Source: Pseudomonas wayambapalatensis (GTDB lineage Bacteria > Pseudomonadota > Gammaproteobacteria > Pseudomonadales > Pseudomonadaceae). From it: DNA of 64,000 bases. The DNA lies in the NCBI GenBank assembly GCA_014268975.2, contig CP077096.1, forward strand, positions 4,687,501-4,751,500, given 5' to 3'. The notes beneath the pieces are model-generated. The model was given only the letters and a program-made list of their open reading frames with translations. It did not search any database and was not told the origin of the DNA. Position numbers and translations under genes: made by a program. Shown here one piece after another: positions 53,742 to 62,099 of the stretch; positions within the stretch are counted from its first letter, which is position 1; each line of letters starts with the position of its first letter.

Positions 53742-55121
53742 TTGAAACGAACCACCAAAACCGCGCTGGCCCTATCCATCGGCGCCTTCTGCGCCGCCGC
53801 CCAGGCAGAACCTGTCAGCCAGGACTTCTACCCGCTGAGCCTCAAGTCAGGCAGTGAGCAGGCCGATGCATCAGGCTTCTTCGAAGGCCAGAGCCTGAGC
53901 GGCAGCACCCGCAACTGGTACGCCCGCGAACGCGCCACCCGTGCGCCGCTGTGGAAGTACTACAAGAGCGACGGCACCCGCCACGACACCCACAGCCGTG
54001 ACAACTGGGTACAGGGCACCATCCTCAACTACAGTTCGGGCTTTACTCAGGGCACCGTGGGCTTCGCCACCGAAGTCGCCGCCTACAACGCCATCGCCCT
54101 CGAGCGTGGTCGCGCAGCGATTGCCGGGCCGAACAACCGCACCCTGACCCATAGCGATGGCGACCCTGTCGGCCAGTGGAGCAAGGCGGGCCTGGCCAAC
54201 GTCAAGGCGCGCATCTCCAACACCACCCTCACCGTCGGCCGTCAGTCCCTGGACACGCCGATGATCGCCTACATCGGCAACCGTGCCCTGCCTTCGAGCT
54301 TCCAGGGCGTGGCGTTGCACAGCGCCGAATTCGACAACCTGTCGTTCGACATCGGCACCTTCGACCGGGTCTCGCCGCGTACCGAACAGAGCCTGAGCAA
54401 GTTCCGCTCCGAATACAGCGCCACCGGCGTGGAAACCGACCGTGCCAGCACCGCCGGTATCAACTACCAGCCGTTCAAGAGCCTGACCACCAGCCTGTAC
54501 GCCACCAAGGTCGACGACTTCTGGAACCAGTACTACTTCGGTGCCAACCACGTGCTGGGTGACAGCGCGGTGCTGAGCCTGACCACCGGCCTGAACTACT
54601 ACAAGACGGTCGATGCCGGCAGCAAGAAGATGGGCGAGATCGACAACGACACCTACAGCCTGTCGTTCGGCCTCACCCACCAGGCGCACACGCTCACCGC
54701 CTCCTGGCAGCAGGTCAACGGCAACGAGTACTTCGACTACCTGCACGAAACCAACGGTATCTACCTGGCCAACTCCCTGCTGTCGGACTTCAACGGCCCG
54801 AACGAGAAATCCCTGCAGATTTCCTACGTGCTGAACATGGCCCAGTACGGCGTGCCAGGCCTGAAGTTCAACCTGTACAACGCCCGCGGCTGGGGCATCG
54901 ACGGTACCCACTACCGCGGTACCGCCTACGACGTGCGTGGCATGGATGGCGAGACCCACTACGAGTGGGGCATCGGCACCAGCTATGCGGTGCAGAGCGG
55001 CATGCTGAAGGACACCAGCATCCGCGCCACCTATACCGCCCACCGCGCGAGCAAGGCCCAGGCCGACGGCAGCCTGGACGAGCTGCGCATCGTGACCACC
55101 ATTCCGTTCAACATTCTCTGA
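53742..55121 (+). CDS. opdP: OprD-family outer-membrane porin, probably OpdP
   Basis: A 459-residue porin with signal peptide KRTTKTALALSIGAFCAAAQA ending near residue 22. The OprD landmarks are FFEGQSLSGSTRNWYARERA (in part SLSGSTRNWYARE), the VKARISNTTLTVGRQ strands and the C-terminal VTTIPFNIL. OprD channels pass basic amino acids, dipeptides or carbapenems. Its place between DppA-like genes matches P. aeruginosa opdP, which takes up glycine-glutamate. The start is TTG at 53742 with GAAAGGGAG upstream; there is no ATG near the signal peptide. Confidence 0.85.
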   Translation: MKRTTKTALALSIGAFCAAAQAEPVSQDFYPLSLKSGSEQADASGFFEGQSLSGSTRNWYARERATRAPLWKYYKSDGTRHDTHSRDNWVQGTILNYSSGFTQGTVGFATEVAAYNAIALERGRAAIAGPNNRTLTHSDGDPVGQWSKAGLANVKARISNTTLTVGRQSLDTPMIAYIGNRALPSSFQGVALHSAEFDNLSFDIGTFDRVSPRTEQSLSKFRSEYSATGVETDRASTAGINYQPFKSLTTSLYATKVDDFWNQYYFGANHVLGDSAVLSLTTGLNYYKTVDAGSKKMGEIDNDTYSLSFGLTHQAHTLTASWQQVNGNEYFDYLHETNGIYLANSLLSDFNGPNEKSLQISYVLNMAQYGVPGLKFNLYNARGWGIDGTHYRGTAYDVRGMDGETHYEWGIGTSYAVQSGMLKDTSIRATYTAHRASKAQADGSLDELRIVTTIPFNIL

Positions 55122-55129
55122 CCGCCACG

Positions 55130-55158
55130 GTCACGGCCCAGGCTTTCCGGGCCGTGAC
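55130..55158 (+). other. Intercistronic stem-loop after opdP
   Basis: GTCACGGCCC (55130-55139) and GGGCCGTGAC (55149-55158) make a perfect 10-bp stem with a nine-base loop, eight bases after the stop codon. Confidence 0.65.
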
Positions 55159-55190
55159 GTCTACGCTGGAGTCATTCGCAGGGAGGTTCC

Positions 55191-56786
55191 ATGAAATCGC
55201 TACCGCTACGCGCTGCCCTGGCAGCGATCATCCTGGGCGCCGCCGGCAACCTCGCGGCCAAGCCCCTGGTGGTGTGCACCGAAGCCAGCCCCGAAGGTTT
55301 CGATATCGTCCAGTACACCACCGCGGTCACCGCCGACGCCTCGGCCGAAACCGTGTTCAACCGCCTGGTCGACTTCAAGCCCGGCACCACCGATATCCAG
55401 CCGGCGCTGGCCGATAGCTGGGACGTCAGCGCCGACGGCCTGACCTACACCTTCCACCTGCGCGAGGGCGTGAAGTTCCACACCACCGACTACTTCACTC
55501 CCACCCGTGACTTCAATGCCGACGACGTGCTGTGGAGCCTGAACCGCCAGTTCGATGCCAAGCACCCATGGCACGACAAGACCAGCGTCGGCTACCCCTA
55601 TTTCGAGAGCATGGCCTTCGGGCAACTGCTCAAGTCGGTGAGCAAGACCGACGACCACACCGTGGTGATCACCCTGACCCGCCCGGAAGCGCCGTTCCTG
55701 CGTGACCTGGCCATGGCCTTCACCTCGATCTACTCCGCCGAGTACGGCGACCAGTTGCTCAAGGCCGGCAAGACCGGCGACCTGAACAGCAAGCCGATCG
55801 GCACCGGTCCGTTCGTGTTCCAGCGCTACAACAAGGACGCCCAGGTCCGCTTCAAGGCCAACCCCGACTACTTCCGCGGCAAGCCGCCCAGCGACACGCT
55901 GGTGTTCGCCATCGCCACCGACAACAACGTGCGCCTGCAGAAGCTACGGGCCAACGAATGCCAGATCGCCCTGTACCCCAAGCCCGACGACGTCCCGGCG
56001 ATCAAGACCGATCCCAAGCTCAAGGTCGCCGAGATCGAAGCCCTGGTGACCGGCTACATCGCCATGAACACCGAGCACAAGTACCTTAGCGACGTGCGCG
56101 TGCGCAAGGCGATCAACATCGCCTTCGACCGCCAGAACCACGTCGACCAGTTGTTCGGCAAGGGCAACGCGCTGGTCGGGGTCAACCCCTACCCGCCGAC
56201 CATGATCGGCTACAACACCGCCAACAAGAATCCGCCGCGCGACCTCGACAAGGCCCGCGCCCTGCTCAAGGAAGCCGGCGTTCCCGAAGGCACCGTCATC
56301 ACCCTGTTCACCCGCAACGGTGGCGGCCCGACCAACCCCAATCCACGCCTTTCGGCAGAGATGCTGCAGGCCGACCTTGCCAAGATCGGGCTCAAGCTCG
56401 ACATCCGCGTGATGGAATGGGCCGAGATGCTGCGCCGCGCCAAGAAGGGTGAAGCAGACCTGGTCTCCGCCGGCTGGGCCGGCGACAACGGTGACCCGGA
56501 CAACTTCCTGACCCCGATGCTCAGTTGCGATGCCGCCAAGACCGGCGAGAACTATGCGCGCTGGTGCAACCCTAAGTTCCAGGAACTGATCACCCGTGCC
56601 CGCGAGATCATCGACAACGATGAACGCGCCAAGCTCTATAGCGAGGCGCTGGCGGTGTACGATGAGGATCAACCGTGGATCAGCATGGCCCACCCGAAGA
56701 TGTTCACGGCCATGCGCGACAACGTAGAGGGATATGTCATCAACCCTCTGACCAATAACAACTTCGCCACCACCAAGGTGAAGTAG
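55191..56786 (+). CDS. Dipeptide ABC transporter binding protein, copy 3
   Basis: A 531-residue DppA-family protein, more divergent than the other two. The signal peptide (MKSLPLRAALAAIILGAAG) ends near residue 23, and the mature start is KPLVVCTEASPEGFDIVQYT. It keeps WAGDNGDPDNFLTPMLSCDA. It has VMEWAEMLRRAKKGEADL where copies 1 and 2 have VSYEWGEYIKR-type text, so ligand range may differ. It lies directly before dppB, as the fourth envelope component. By synteny it corresponds to the PA4502-type protein. Confidence 0.92.
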   Translation: MKSLPLRAALAAIILGAAGNLAAKPLVVCTEASPEGFDIVQYTTAVTADASAETVFNRLVDFKPGTTDIQPALADSWDVSADGLTYTFHLREGVKFHTTDYFTPTRDFNADDVLWSLNRQFDAKHPWHDKTSVGYPYFESMAFGQLLKSVSKTDDHTVVITLTRPEAPFLRDLAMAFTSIYSAEYGDQLLKAGKTGDLNSKPIGTGPFVFQRYNKDAQVRFKANPDYFRGKPPSDTLVFAIATDNNVRLQKLRANECQIALYPKPDDVPAIKTDPKLKVAEIEALVTGYIAMNTEHKYLSDVRVRKAINIAFDRQNHVDQLFGKGNALVGVNPYPPTMIGYNTANKNPPRDLDKARALLKEAGVPEGTVITLFTRNGGGPTNPNPRLSAEMLQADLAKIGLKLDIRVMEWAEMLRRAKKGEADLVSAGWAGDNGDPDNFLTPMLSCDAAKTGENYARWCNPKFQELITRAREIIDNDERAKLYSEALAVYDEDQPWISMAHPKMFTAMRDNVEGYVINPLTNNNFATTKVK

Positions 56787-56800
56787 AAGAAAAACATGAC

Positions 56801-56824
56801 CGCCGGCCTCTGCAAGGGCCGGCG
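56801..56824 (+). other. Intercistronic stem-loop after binding-protein copy 3
   Basis: CGCCGGCC (56801-56808) and GGCCGGCG (56817-56824) form a perfect 8-bp stem with an eight-base loop, 15 bases after the stop codon and ahead of dppB. Confidence 0.6.
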
Positions 56825-56858
56825 GCTGCCTTGACCGGCCGATGAGGTACCTCCGACG

Positions 56859-57869
56859 ATGTTGAGTTTTATTGCCCGGCGCCTGGGCCTGCTGATACCG
56901 ACCTTCTTCGGTATCACCCTGCTGACCTTCGCGCTCATACGCCTGATCCCCGGCGACCCGGTGGAAGTGATGATGGGCGAGCGCAGGGTCGACCCTGAAA
57001 TGCACGCCCAGGCCATGGAACGCCTTGGCCTGAACAAACCCCTGCCGGCCCAGTACATGGACTACATCGGCAAGCTTGCCCAAGGCGATCTCGGCGAATC
57101 GCTGCGCTCGCGCGAGAGCGTGTGGAAAGAGTTCACCACGCTGTTCCCCGCCACGCTGGAGCTGGCGTTCTGCGCGTTGATCTTCGCCGGCGTCTTCGGC
57201 CTGCTGGCCGGGGTGATCGCGGCGCTCAAGCGCGGATCCTTGTTCGACCATGGGGTGATGGGCGTCTCGCTCGCCGGCTACTCCATGCCCATTTTCTGGT
57301 GGGGCCTGATCCTCATCATGTTCTCGTCGGTGAGCATGGGCTGGACACCCGTGTCCGGGCGCATCGACCCGCTGTACGACGTCGAGCCGGTGACCGGTTT
57401 CATGCTGATCGACACCTTGCTGGTGGGCGATGAAGGCTCGTTCAAGGATGCCTTCATGCACCTGATCCTGCCGACCATCGTGCTCGGCACCATCCCGCTG
57501 GCGGTGATCGCCCGCATGACCCGCTCCTCGATGCTCGAAGTGCTGCGCGAAGACTACATTCGTACCGCCCGCGCCAAGGGCCTGTCGCCGGCCCGCGTGG
57601 TCTTCGTGCACGGCCTGCGCAATGCGCTGATCCCGGTGCTGACGGTGTTCGGTCTGCAGGTCGGCACCTTGCTCGCAGGTGCCGTGCTCACCGAAACCAT
57701 CTTCTCCTGGCCGGGCATCGGCAAATGGCTGATCGAAGCCATTGGCGCCCGTGACTACCCCGTGGTCCAGAACGGCATCCTGTTGATCGCCTGCCTGGTG
57801 ATCCTGGTCAACTTCGTCGTGGACATCCTCTACGGCCTGGCCAACCCACGCATCCGTCATCAGCGCTGA
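56859..57869 (+). CDS. dppB: Dipeptide ABC permease DppB
   Basis: A 336-residue permease with six helices. The start (MLSFIARRLGLLIPTFFGIT) is the first helix of the DppB/OppB family, and the EAA loop is DYIRTARAKGLSPARVVFVH (contacts the ATPases). The periplasmic loop includes SGRIDPLYDVEPVTGF. With DppC it forms the inner-membrane channel for di- and tripeptides. GAGGT precedes the ATG. It is spaced ten bases from dppC. Confidence 0.95.
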   Translation: MLSFIARRLGLLIPTFFGITLLTFALIRLIPGDPVEVMMGERRVDPEMHAQAMERLGLNKPLPAQYMDYIGKLAQGDLGESLRSRESVWKEFTTLFPATLELAFCALIFAGVFGLLAGVIAALKRGSLFDHGVMGVSLAGYSMPIFWWGLILIMFSSVSMGWTPVSGRIDPLYDVEPVTGFMLIDTLLVGDEGSFKDAFMHLILPTIVLGTIPLAVIARMTRSSMLEVLREDYIRTARAKGLSPARVVFVHGLRNALIPVLTVFGLQVGTLLAGAVLTETIFSWPGIGKWLIEAIGARDYPVVQNGILLIACLVILVNFVVDILYGLANPRIRHQR

Positions 57870-57879
57870 GGTCCCCGCC

Positions 57880-58806
57880 ATGACTAATCCGACTTCCAAC
57901 GCTGTGACCCAGGCTGCAACCGCCGACCACAGCCAGCTCTACCCCTCCCCGTACAAGGAGTTCTGGCAGGCCTTCTCGCGCAACAAGGGCGCAGTGGCAG
58001 GCCTGGCCTTCATGTGCCTGATCGTGTTCTGTGCGCTGTTCGCCCCCTGGGTCGCACCACACAACCCCAGCGAGCAATACCGCGACTTCCTGCTGACCCC
58101 ACCGGTCTGGCTCGAGGGCGGCACCTGGCAATTCATCCTCGGCACCGACGAACTGGGCCGCGACCTGCTTTCGCGCCTGATCCAGGGCGCACGGCTGTCG
58201 CTGCTGATCGGCCTGTCGTCGGTGGTGATGTCGCTGATCCCCGGCATCCTGCTGGGCCTGTTCGCCGGGTTCTTCCCACGCTTGCTAGGCCCGTCGATCA
58301 TGCGCCTGATGGACGTGATGCTGGCCCTGCCCTCGCTGCTGCTGGCCGTGGCCATCGTCGCCATCCTCGGCCCTGGCCTGATCAACACAGTGATCGCCAT
58401 CGCCGTGGTCTCGCTGCCTTCCTACGTGCGCCTGACCCGCGCCGCGGTGATGGGCGAGCTGAACCGCGACTACGTCACCGCCGCACGCCTGGCCGGTGCC
58501 AGCCTGCCGCGCCTGATGTTCGTCACCGTGCTGCCCAACTGCATGGCACCACTGATCGTGCAGGCTACCTTGAGTTTCTCCTCGGCGATCCTCGACGCCG
58601 CCGCCCTGGGCTTCCTCGGCCTCGGTGTCCAGCCGCCCACCCCCGAATGGGGCACCATGCTGGCCTCTGCCCGCGACTACATCGAGCGCGCCTGGTGGGT
58701 GGTGAGCCTGCCTGGCCTGACGATCCTGCTCAGCGTGCTGGCAATCAACCTGATGGGCGACGGCCTGCGCGATGCGCTGGACCCGAAACTCAAGAACGCC
58801 GCCTGA
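57880..58806 (+). CDS. dppC: Dipeptide ABC permease DppC
   Basis: A 308-residue permease with a cytoplasmic N-terminus of about 40 residues (YPSPYKEFWQAFSRNKGA) and six helices. The family segment FILGTDELGRDLLSRLIQGA leads into the transmembrane domain, and the EAA loop is DYVTAARLAGASLPRLMFVT. It pairs with DppB. It is followed by dppD after ten bases, with GAGGAG serving the next start. Confidence 0.95.
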   Translation: MTNPTSNAVTQAATADHSQLYPSPYKEFWQAFSRNKGAVAGLAFMCLIVFCALFAPWVAPHNPSEQYRDFLLTPPVWLEGGTWQFILGTDELGRDLLSRLIQGARLSLLIGLSSVVMSLIPGILLGLFAGFFPRLLGPSIMRLMDVMLALPSLLLAVAIVAILGPGLINTVIAIAVVSLPSYVRLTRAAVMGELNRDYVTAARLAGASLPRLMFVTVLPNCMAPLIVQATLSFSSAILDAAALGFLGLGVQPPTPEWGTMLASARDYIERAWWVVSLPGLTILLSVLAINLMGDGLRDALDPKLKNAA

Positions 58807-58816
58807 GGAGAGCGCC

Positions 58817-59785
58817 ATGTCACTGTTGCAGATCAACAACCTGAACGTGCGCTTCGGCGACGCCAACGCCGTCCCCGTGGTGGACGGCCTCGACCTGTCG
58901 GTAGACGCCGGCGAGATCCTCGCCATCGTCGGCGAGTCCGGCTCCGGCAAGTCGGTGACCATGATGGCCCTGATGGGGCTGATCGACGCCCCTGGGCGCA
59001 TCACCGCCGACAGCCTCACCTTCGACGGCATCGACATGCTCAAGCTCAGCGGTCGTCAGCGCCGCAAGGTGGTGGGCAAGGACATCGCCATGGTCTTCCA
59101 GGACCCGATGACCGCACTCAATCCCAGCTACACCGTGGGCTACCAGATCGAGGAAGTGCTGCGCCAACACCTCGGTCTGAAGGGCAAGGCTGCACGCCAG
59201 CGCGCGTTGGAGCTGCTCAAGAAAGTCGAGATCCCGGCCGCCGAAAGCCGCCTGGACGCCTACCCGCACCAGCTCTCCGGCGGCATGAGCCAGCGCGTCG
59301 CGATCGCCATGGCGATTGCTGGCGAACCCAAGCTGCTGATCGCCGACGAACCGACCACCGCCCTCGATGTGACCATCCAGGCACAGATCATGGAACTGCT
59401 GGTCAACCTGCAGAAGGAGCGCAACATGGCGCTCATCCTGATCACCCACGACCTGGCCGTGGTTGCCGAAACCGCCAGGCGTGTGTGCGTGATGTATGCA
59501 GGGCAGGCGGTGGAGGTGGGCCAGGTGCCGGAGCTGTTCGACATCCCCGCACACCCCTACAGCGAAGCGCTGCTGGCAGCGATCCCCGAGCACAGCATCG
59601 GCGCCGAACGGCTGGCCACCCTGCCTGGCATCGTGCCCGGGCGCTATGACCGCCCCCAGGGTTGCCTGCTGTCACCTCGCTGCCCTTATGTACGTGACAA
59701 CTGCCGGGCACAGCGTCCGGCCCTCGATCCCCAGGCCCACAGCCTGGTGCGCTGCTTCTACCCGTTGAACCAGGAGGTGGCGTGA
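58817..59785 (+). CDS. dppD: Dipeptide ABC ATPase DppD
   Basis: A 322-residue ATPase. Walker A is GESGSGKSV, the signature is LSGGMSQRVAIAMAI, and Walker B is LLIADEPTTALDVTIQ. The C-terminal oligopeptide-transporter domain contains Cys283, Cys289, Cys296 and Cys313 (spacing x5, x6, x16), a pattern that binds [4Fe-4S] in a structurally studied DppD. It powers uptake with DppF. The ATG at 58817 has GAGGAG upstream. The stop shares one base with the dppF ATG. Confidence 0.95.
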   Translation: MSLLQINNLNVRFGDANAVPVVDGLDLSVDAGEILAIVGESGSGKSVTMMALMGLIDAPGRITADSLTFDGIDMLKLSGRQRRKVVGKDIAMVFQDPMTALNPSYTVGYQIEEVLRQHLGLKGKAARQRALELLKKVEIPAAESRLDAYPHQLSGGMSQRVAIAMAIAGEPKLLIADEPTTALDVTIQAQIMELLVNLQKERNMALILITHDLAVVAETARRVCVMYAGQAVEVGQVPELFDIPAHPYSEALLAAIPEHSIGAERLATLPGIVPGRYDRPQGCLLSPRCPYVRDNCRAQRPALDPQAHSLVRCFYPLNQEVA

Positions 59786-60753
59786 TGACTGTCGTTCTGT
59801 CCGCCCGTGAACTGACCCGTCACTACGAAGTCTCCCGCGGCCTGTTCAAGGGCCATGCACTGGTGCGCGCGCTCAATGGCGTGTCGTTCGAACTGGAGGC
59901 CGGCAAGACCCTGGCCGTGGTCGGCGAATCCGGCTGTGGCAAGTCCACCCTGGCCCGTGCCCTGACCTTGATCGAAGAGCCCTCTTCGGGCTCGCTGCAG
60001 ATTGCCGGCACCGAGGTCAAAGGCGCCGACAAAGCCCAGCGCAAGCAGTTGCGCCGTGACGTGCAGATGGTCTTCCAGAGCCCCTATGCCTCGCTCAATC
60101 CGCGGCAGAAGATCGGCGATCAGTTGGCCGAGCCCTTGCTGATCAACACGTCGCTGAGCAAGGCCGAGCGCCGCGACAAGGTGCAGAAGATGATGCAGCA
60201 GGTCGGCCTGCGCCCTGAGCACTACCAGCGCTATCCGCACATGTTCTCCGGCGGTCAGCGCCAGCGTATCGCCCTGGCTCGGGCGATGATGCTGCAGCCC
60301 AAGGTGCTGGTGGCGGACGAACCGACCTCGGCGCTCGATGTATCGATCCAGGCCCAGGTGCTGAACCTGTTCATGGACCTGCAGAAAGAGTTCAACACCG
60401 CCTACGTGTTCATCTCGCACAACCTCGCGGTGGTGCGGCATGTCGCTGACCAGGTGCTGGTGATGTACCTGGGCCGCCCGGCGGAAATGGGGCCCAAGGA
60501 AGATATCTACGAGAAGCCGCTGCACCCCTACACGCAAGCGCTGCTCTCGGCGACCCCGGCCATTCACCCGGATCCGCTCAAACCGAAGATCCGTATCGCC
60601 GGCGAGCTGCCCAACCCGCTGAATCCGCCAGACGGCTGCGCCTTCCACAAGCGCTGCCCCTATGCCACGGAGCGTTGCGGCAAGGAGATTCCAGCGTTCA
60701 GGCAGGTCGGAACGCGGCAGGTGGCCTGTCACTACGCGGAGCAGTTTCTGTAA
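59785..60753 (+). CDS. dppF: Dipeptide ABC ATPase DppF
   Basis: A 322-residue partner of DppD. Walker A is GESGCGKST, the signature is FSGGQRQRIALARAM, and Walker B is VLVADEPTSALDVSIQ. The C-terminus again has four cysteines (285, 291, 298, 315) with the same x5, x6, x16 spacing as DppD. The ATG overlaps the dppD stop (TGATG) and has AGGAGG eight bases upstream; a GTG one codon earlier is less likely. It is the last gene of the dpp operon. Confidence 0.95.
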   Translation: MTVVLSARELTRHYEVSRGLFKGHALVRALNGVSFELEAGKTLAVVGESGCGKSTLARALTLIEEPSSGSLQIAGTEVKGADKAQRKQLRRDVQMVFQSPYASLNPRQKIGDQLAEPLLINTSLSKAERRDKVQKMMQQVGLRPEHYQRYPHMFSGGQRQRIALARAMMLQPKVLVADEPTSALDVSIQAQVLNLFMDLQKEFNTAYVFISHNLAVVRHVADQVLVMYLGRPAEMGPKEDIYEKPLHPYTQALLSATPAIHPDPLKPKIRIAGELPNPLNPPDGCAFHKRCPYATERCGKEIPAFRQVGTRQVACHYAEQFL

Positions 60754-60791
60754 GCAGCATGAAGCCGCTACCGTAGGACAACAGTTGCAAG

Positions 60792-60820
60792 AAGGGCCGC
60801 AGTAGCGGCCCTTTTCTATT
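60792..60820 (+). terminator. Intrinsic terminator of the dpp operon
   Basis: AAGGGCCGC (60792-60800) and GCGGCCCTT (60805-60813) form a perfect 9-bp stem with loop AGTA, followed by TTCTATT. It lies 38 bases after dppF and faces the microprotein gene from the other strand. Confidence 0.85.
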
Positions 60821-60893
60821 AGTGCATGAAGATCGCGATCAGAATGATCACCGGGATTGGCACCCCAAGCATCCAGAGCAGTATCGAGCGCAT
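60819..60893 (-). CDS. 24-residue single-helix membrane microprotein
   Basis: An ORF of 25 codons on the minus strand beginning MRSILLWMLGVPIPVIILI and ending in IFMH. Almost every residue after Arg2 is hydrophobic, so the product is one membrane helix with a Pro-x-Pro kink (GVPIP) and a short basic start. GGAGG lies eight bases before the ATG, one of the best ribosome sites in the area, which argues for translation. It starts 27 bases after the stop of the 312-residue membrane protein and is probably cotranscribed with it. I recall similar unnamed tiny ORFs in other proteobacteria; no function is known to me. Confidence 0.65.
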   Translation of the reverse strand: MRSILLWMLGVPIPVIILIAIFMH

Positions 60894-60920
60894 GATGGTT
60901 CCTCCAGTCGTGAATTCGAA

Positions 60921-61859
60921 TTAGCGGACAACAGTGGTCGAAGCATGCAGCGCACGGTGGTCTTGCTCGATCCACCGCGCACCGTCACGCAGTCGGCCAC
61001 CGAACAGGGCTGCGAAGCTGGCGAAGAACGCGCCGCACAGCAAGGCGATGAAGGTCCAGATGGCGGTCCAGGCCGCGACCTTCGCCGCAGTGTCGGCAGC
61101 TTCCTGGGCCGCCTGCTTGGCTTGCGCAGCATCCTGACGCGCCTCTTCATAGACTTGCTCGACCCGCGCCTGGGCTTCGGTTTGGGTCAGTCGGGTACGC
61201 TGGGCCACCAACTGGGCCAGGTAGGTGCGATCCTCGGCAGCCATCCCGCCATCGGCAGCCAGGCCACGGACCAGGATTCGGCTGGCCACGCCATTGGCCG
61301 CATCCTCGCTCACCGCGACCGGACCATCCCCACGGAACAGACGATCGACGTAGTAACCCATGGGGTCGGCGGCGCCCGACGGCTTGCTCTTGTCATCCGC
61401 CATGGAAACGCTGGCGACGGCTCCGGAAGCGGCAGCAGCGCCTGCCGAGGCACCGGCACTGGCGAGTCCGCCAGCAGAGGACACGACCAGCAACGCAGTC
61501 ACCAGGGTGGCGATGGCCCAGGACAGGAAGCCATGGGCGGTATCGCGGAAATACACCTCGTCACCATGCAGGTTGGCCCACTTCACCCGCAAGCGACCCG
61601 CCATATACCCGCCCAGCCCGGAGGCGAGGATCTGGGTAATCAGCAGCCAGACGATGGTGGATATCCCCAGCGCCTTGGCGCTGGCACCTTCGTTGGCCCA
61701 GGGAGATGAGGCGGCAAAGCCCAGGCCCGCGCCCAGTATCACGAGGATCAACGACAACGCCGCCGCAGCAGCGGCACCGGCGAAGATGGCGGCCCAGGAT
61801 ACGCCCGAACGGTTCGGGGCCTCGGAAACAACGGTTGGCAGATCGGCAGTGGTAATCAT
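60921..61859 (-). CDS. Multi-pass membrane protein with Ala-rich helix, unknown function
   Basis: A 312-residue protein. Hydrophobic segments are at about 20-48, 67-90, 110-150 (Ala/Gly/Ser-rich) and 262-288. Between 215 and 262 there is a charged, Ala-rich helix (RVEQVYEEARQDAAQAKQAA) likely to be a coiled coil on one membrane face. The start ITTADLPTVVSEAPNRSGVSWAA is in part SEAPNRSGVSWAA, seen in proteins loosely annotated PhnA-like; no phosphonate link is supported. It is divergent from the AraC-type regulator across 240 bases and probably forms a unit with the microprotein downstream. Confidence 0.75.
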   Translation of the reverse strand: MITTADLPTVVSEAPNRSGVSWAAIFAGAAAAAALSLILVILGAGLGFAASSPWANEGASAKALGISTIVWLLITQILASGLGGYMAGRLRVKWANLHGDEVYFRDTAHGFLSWAIATLVTALLVVSSAGGLASAGASAGAAAASGAVASVSMADDKSKPSGAADPMGYYVDRLFRGDGPVAVSEDAANGVASRILVRGLAADGGMAAEDRTYLAQLVAQRTRLTQTEAQARVEQVYEEARQDAAQAKQAAQEAADTAAKVAAWTAIWTFIALLCGAFFASFAALFGGRLRDGARWIEQDHRALHASTTVVR

Positions 61860-62099
61860 GATTCGCGCCTTATGAGGGTGAGCAAAACTTCCTTTTTGTT
61901 TGCCACTGGATCAGTGCAGCGCGCGTGCCAGTTGTGACAAAAAATGACATCCAACTAAATCAATCACTTAGCTGAAAACCACTTCCTAGGATCGTGCGAA
62001 TCGCCCGAACCCACCCATTCGAACTGGGCGTTATGCAGTCCCCGCAGCCCTGTGGCCTCTCAGGCCAGGCCGTGCGCCCTTGTCGCCCGGAGCGGCCCG

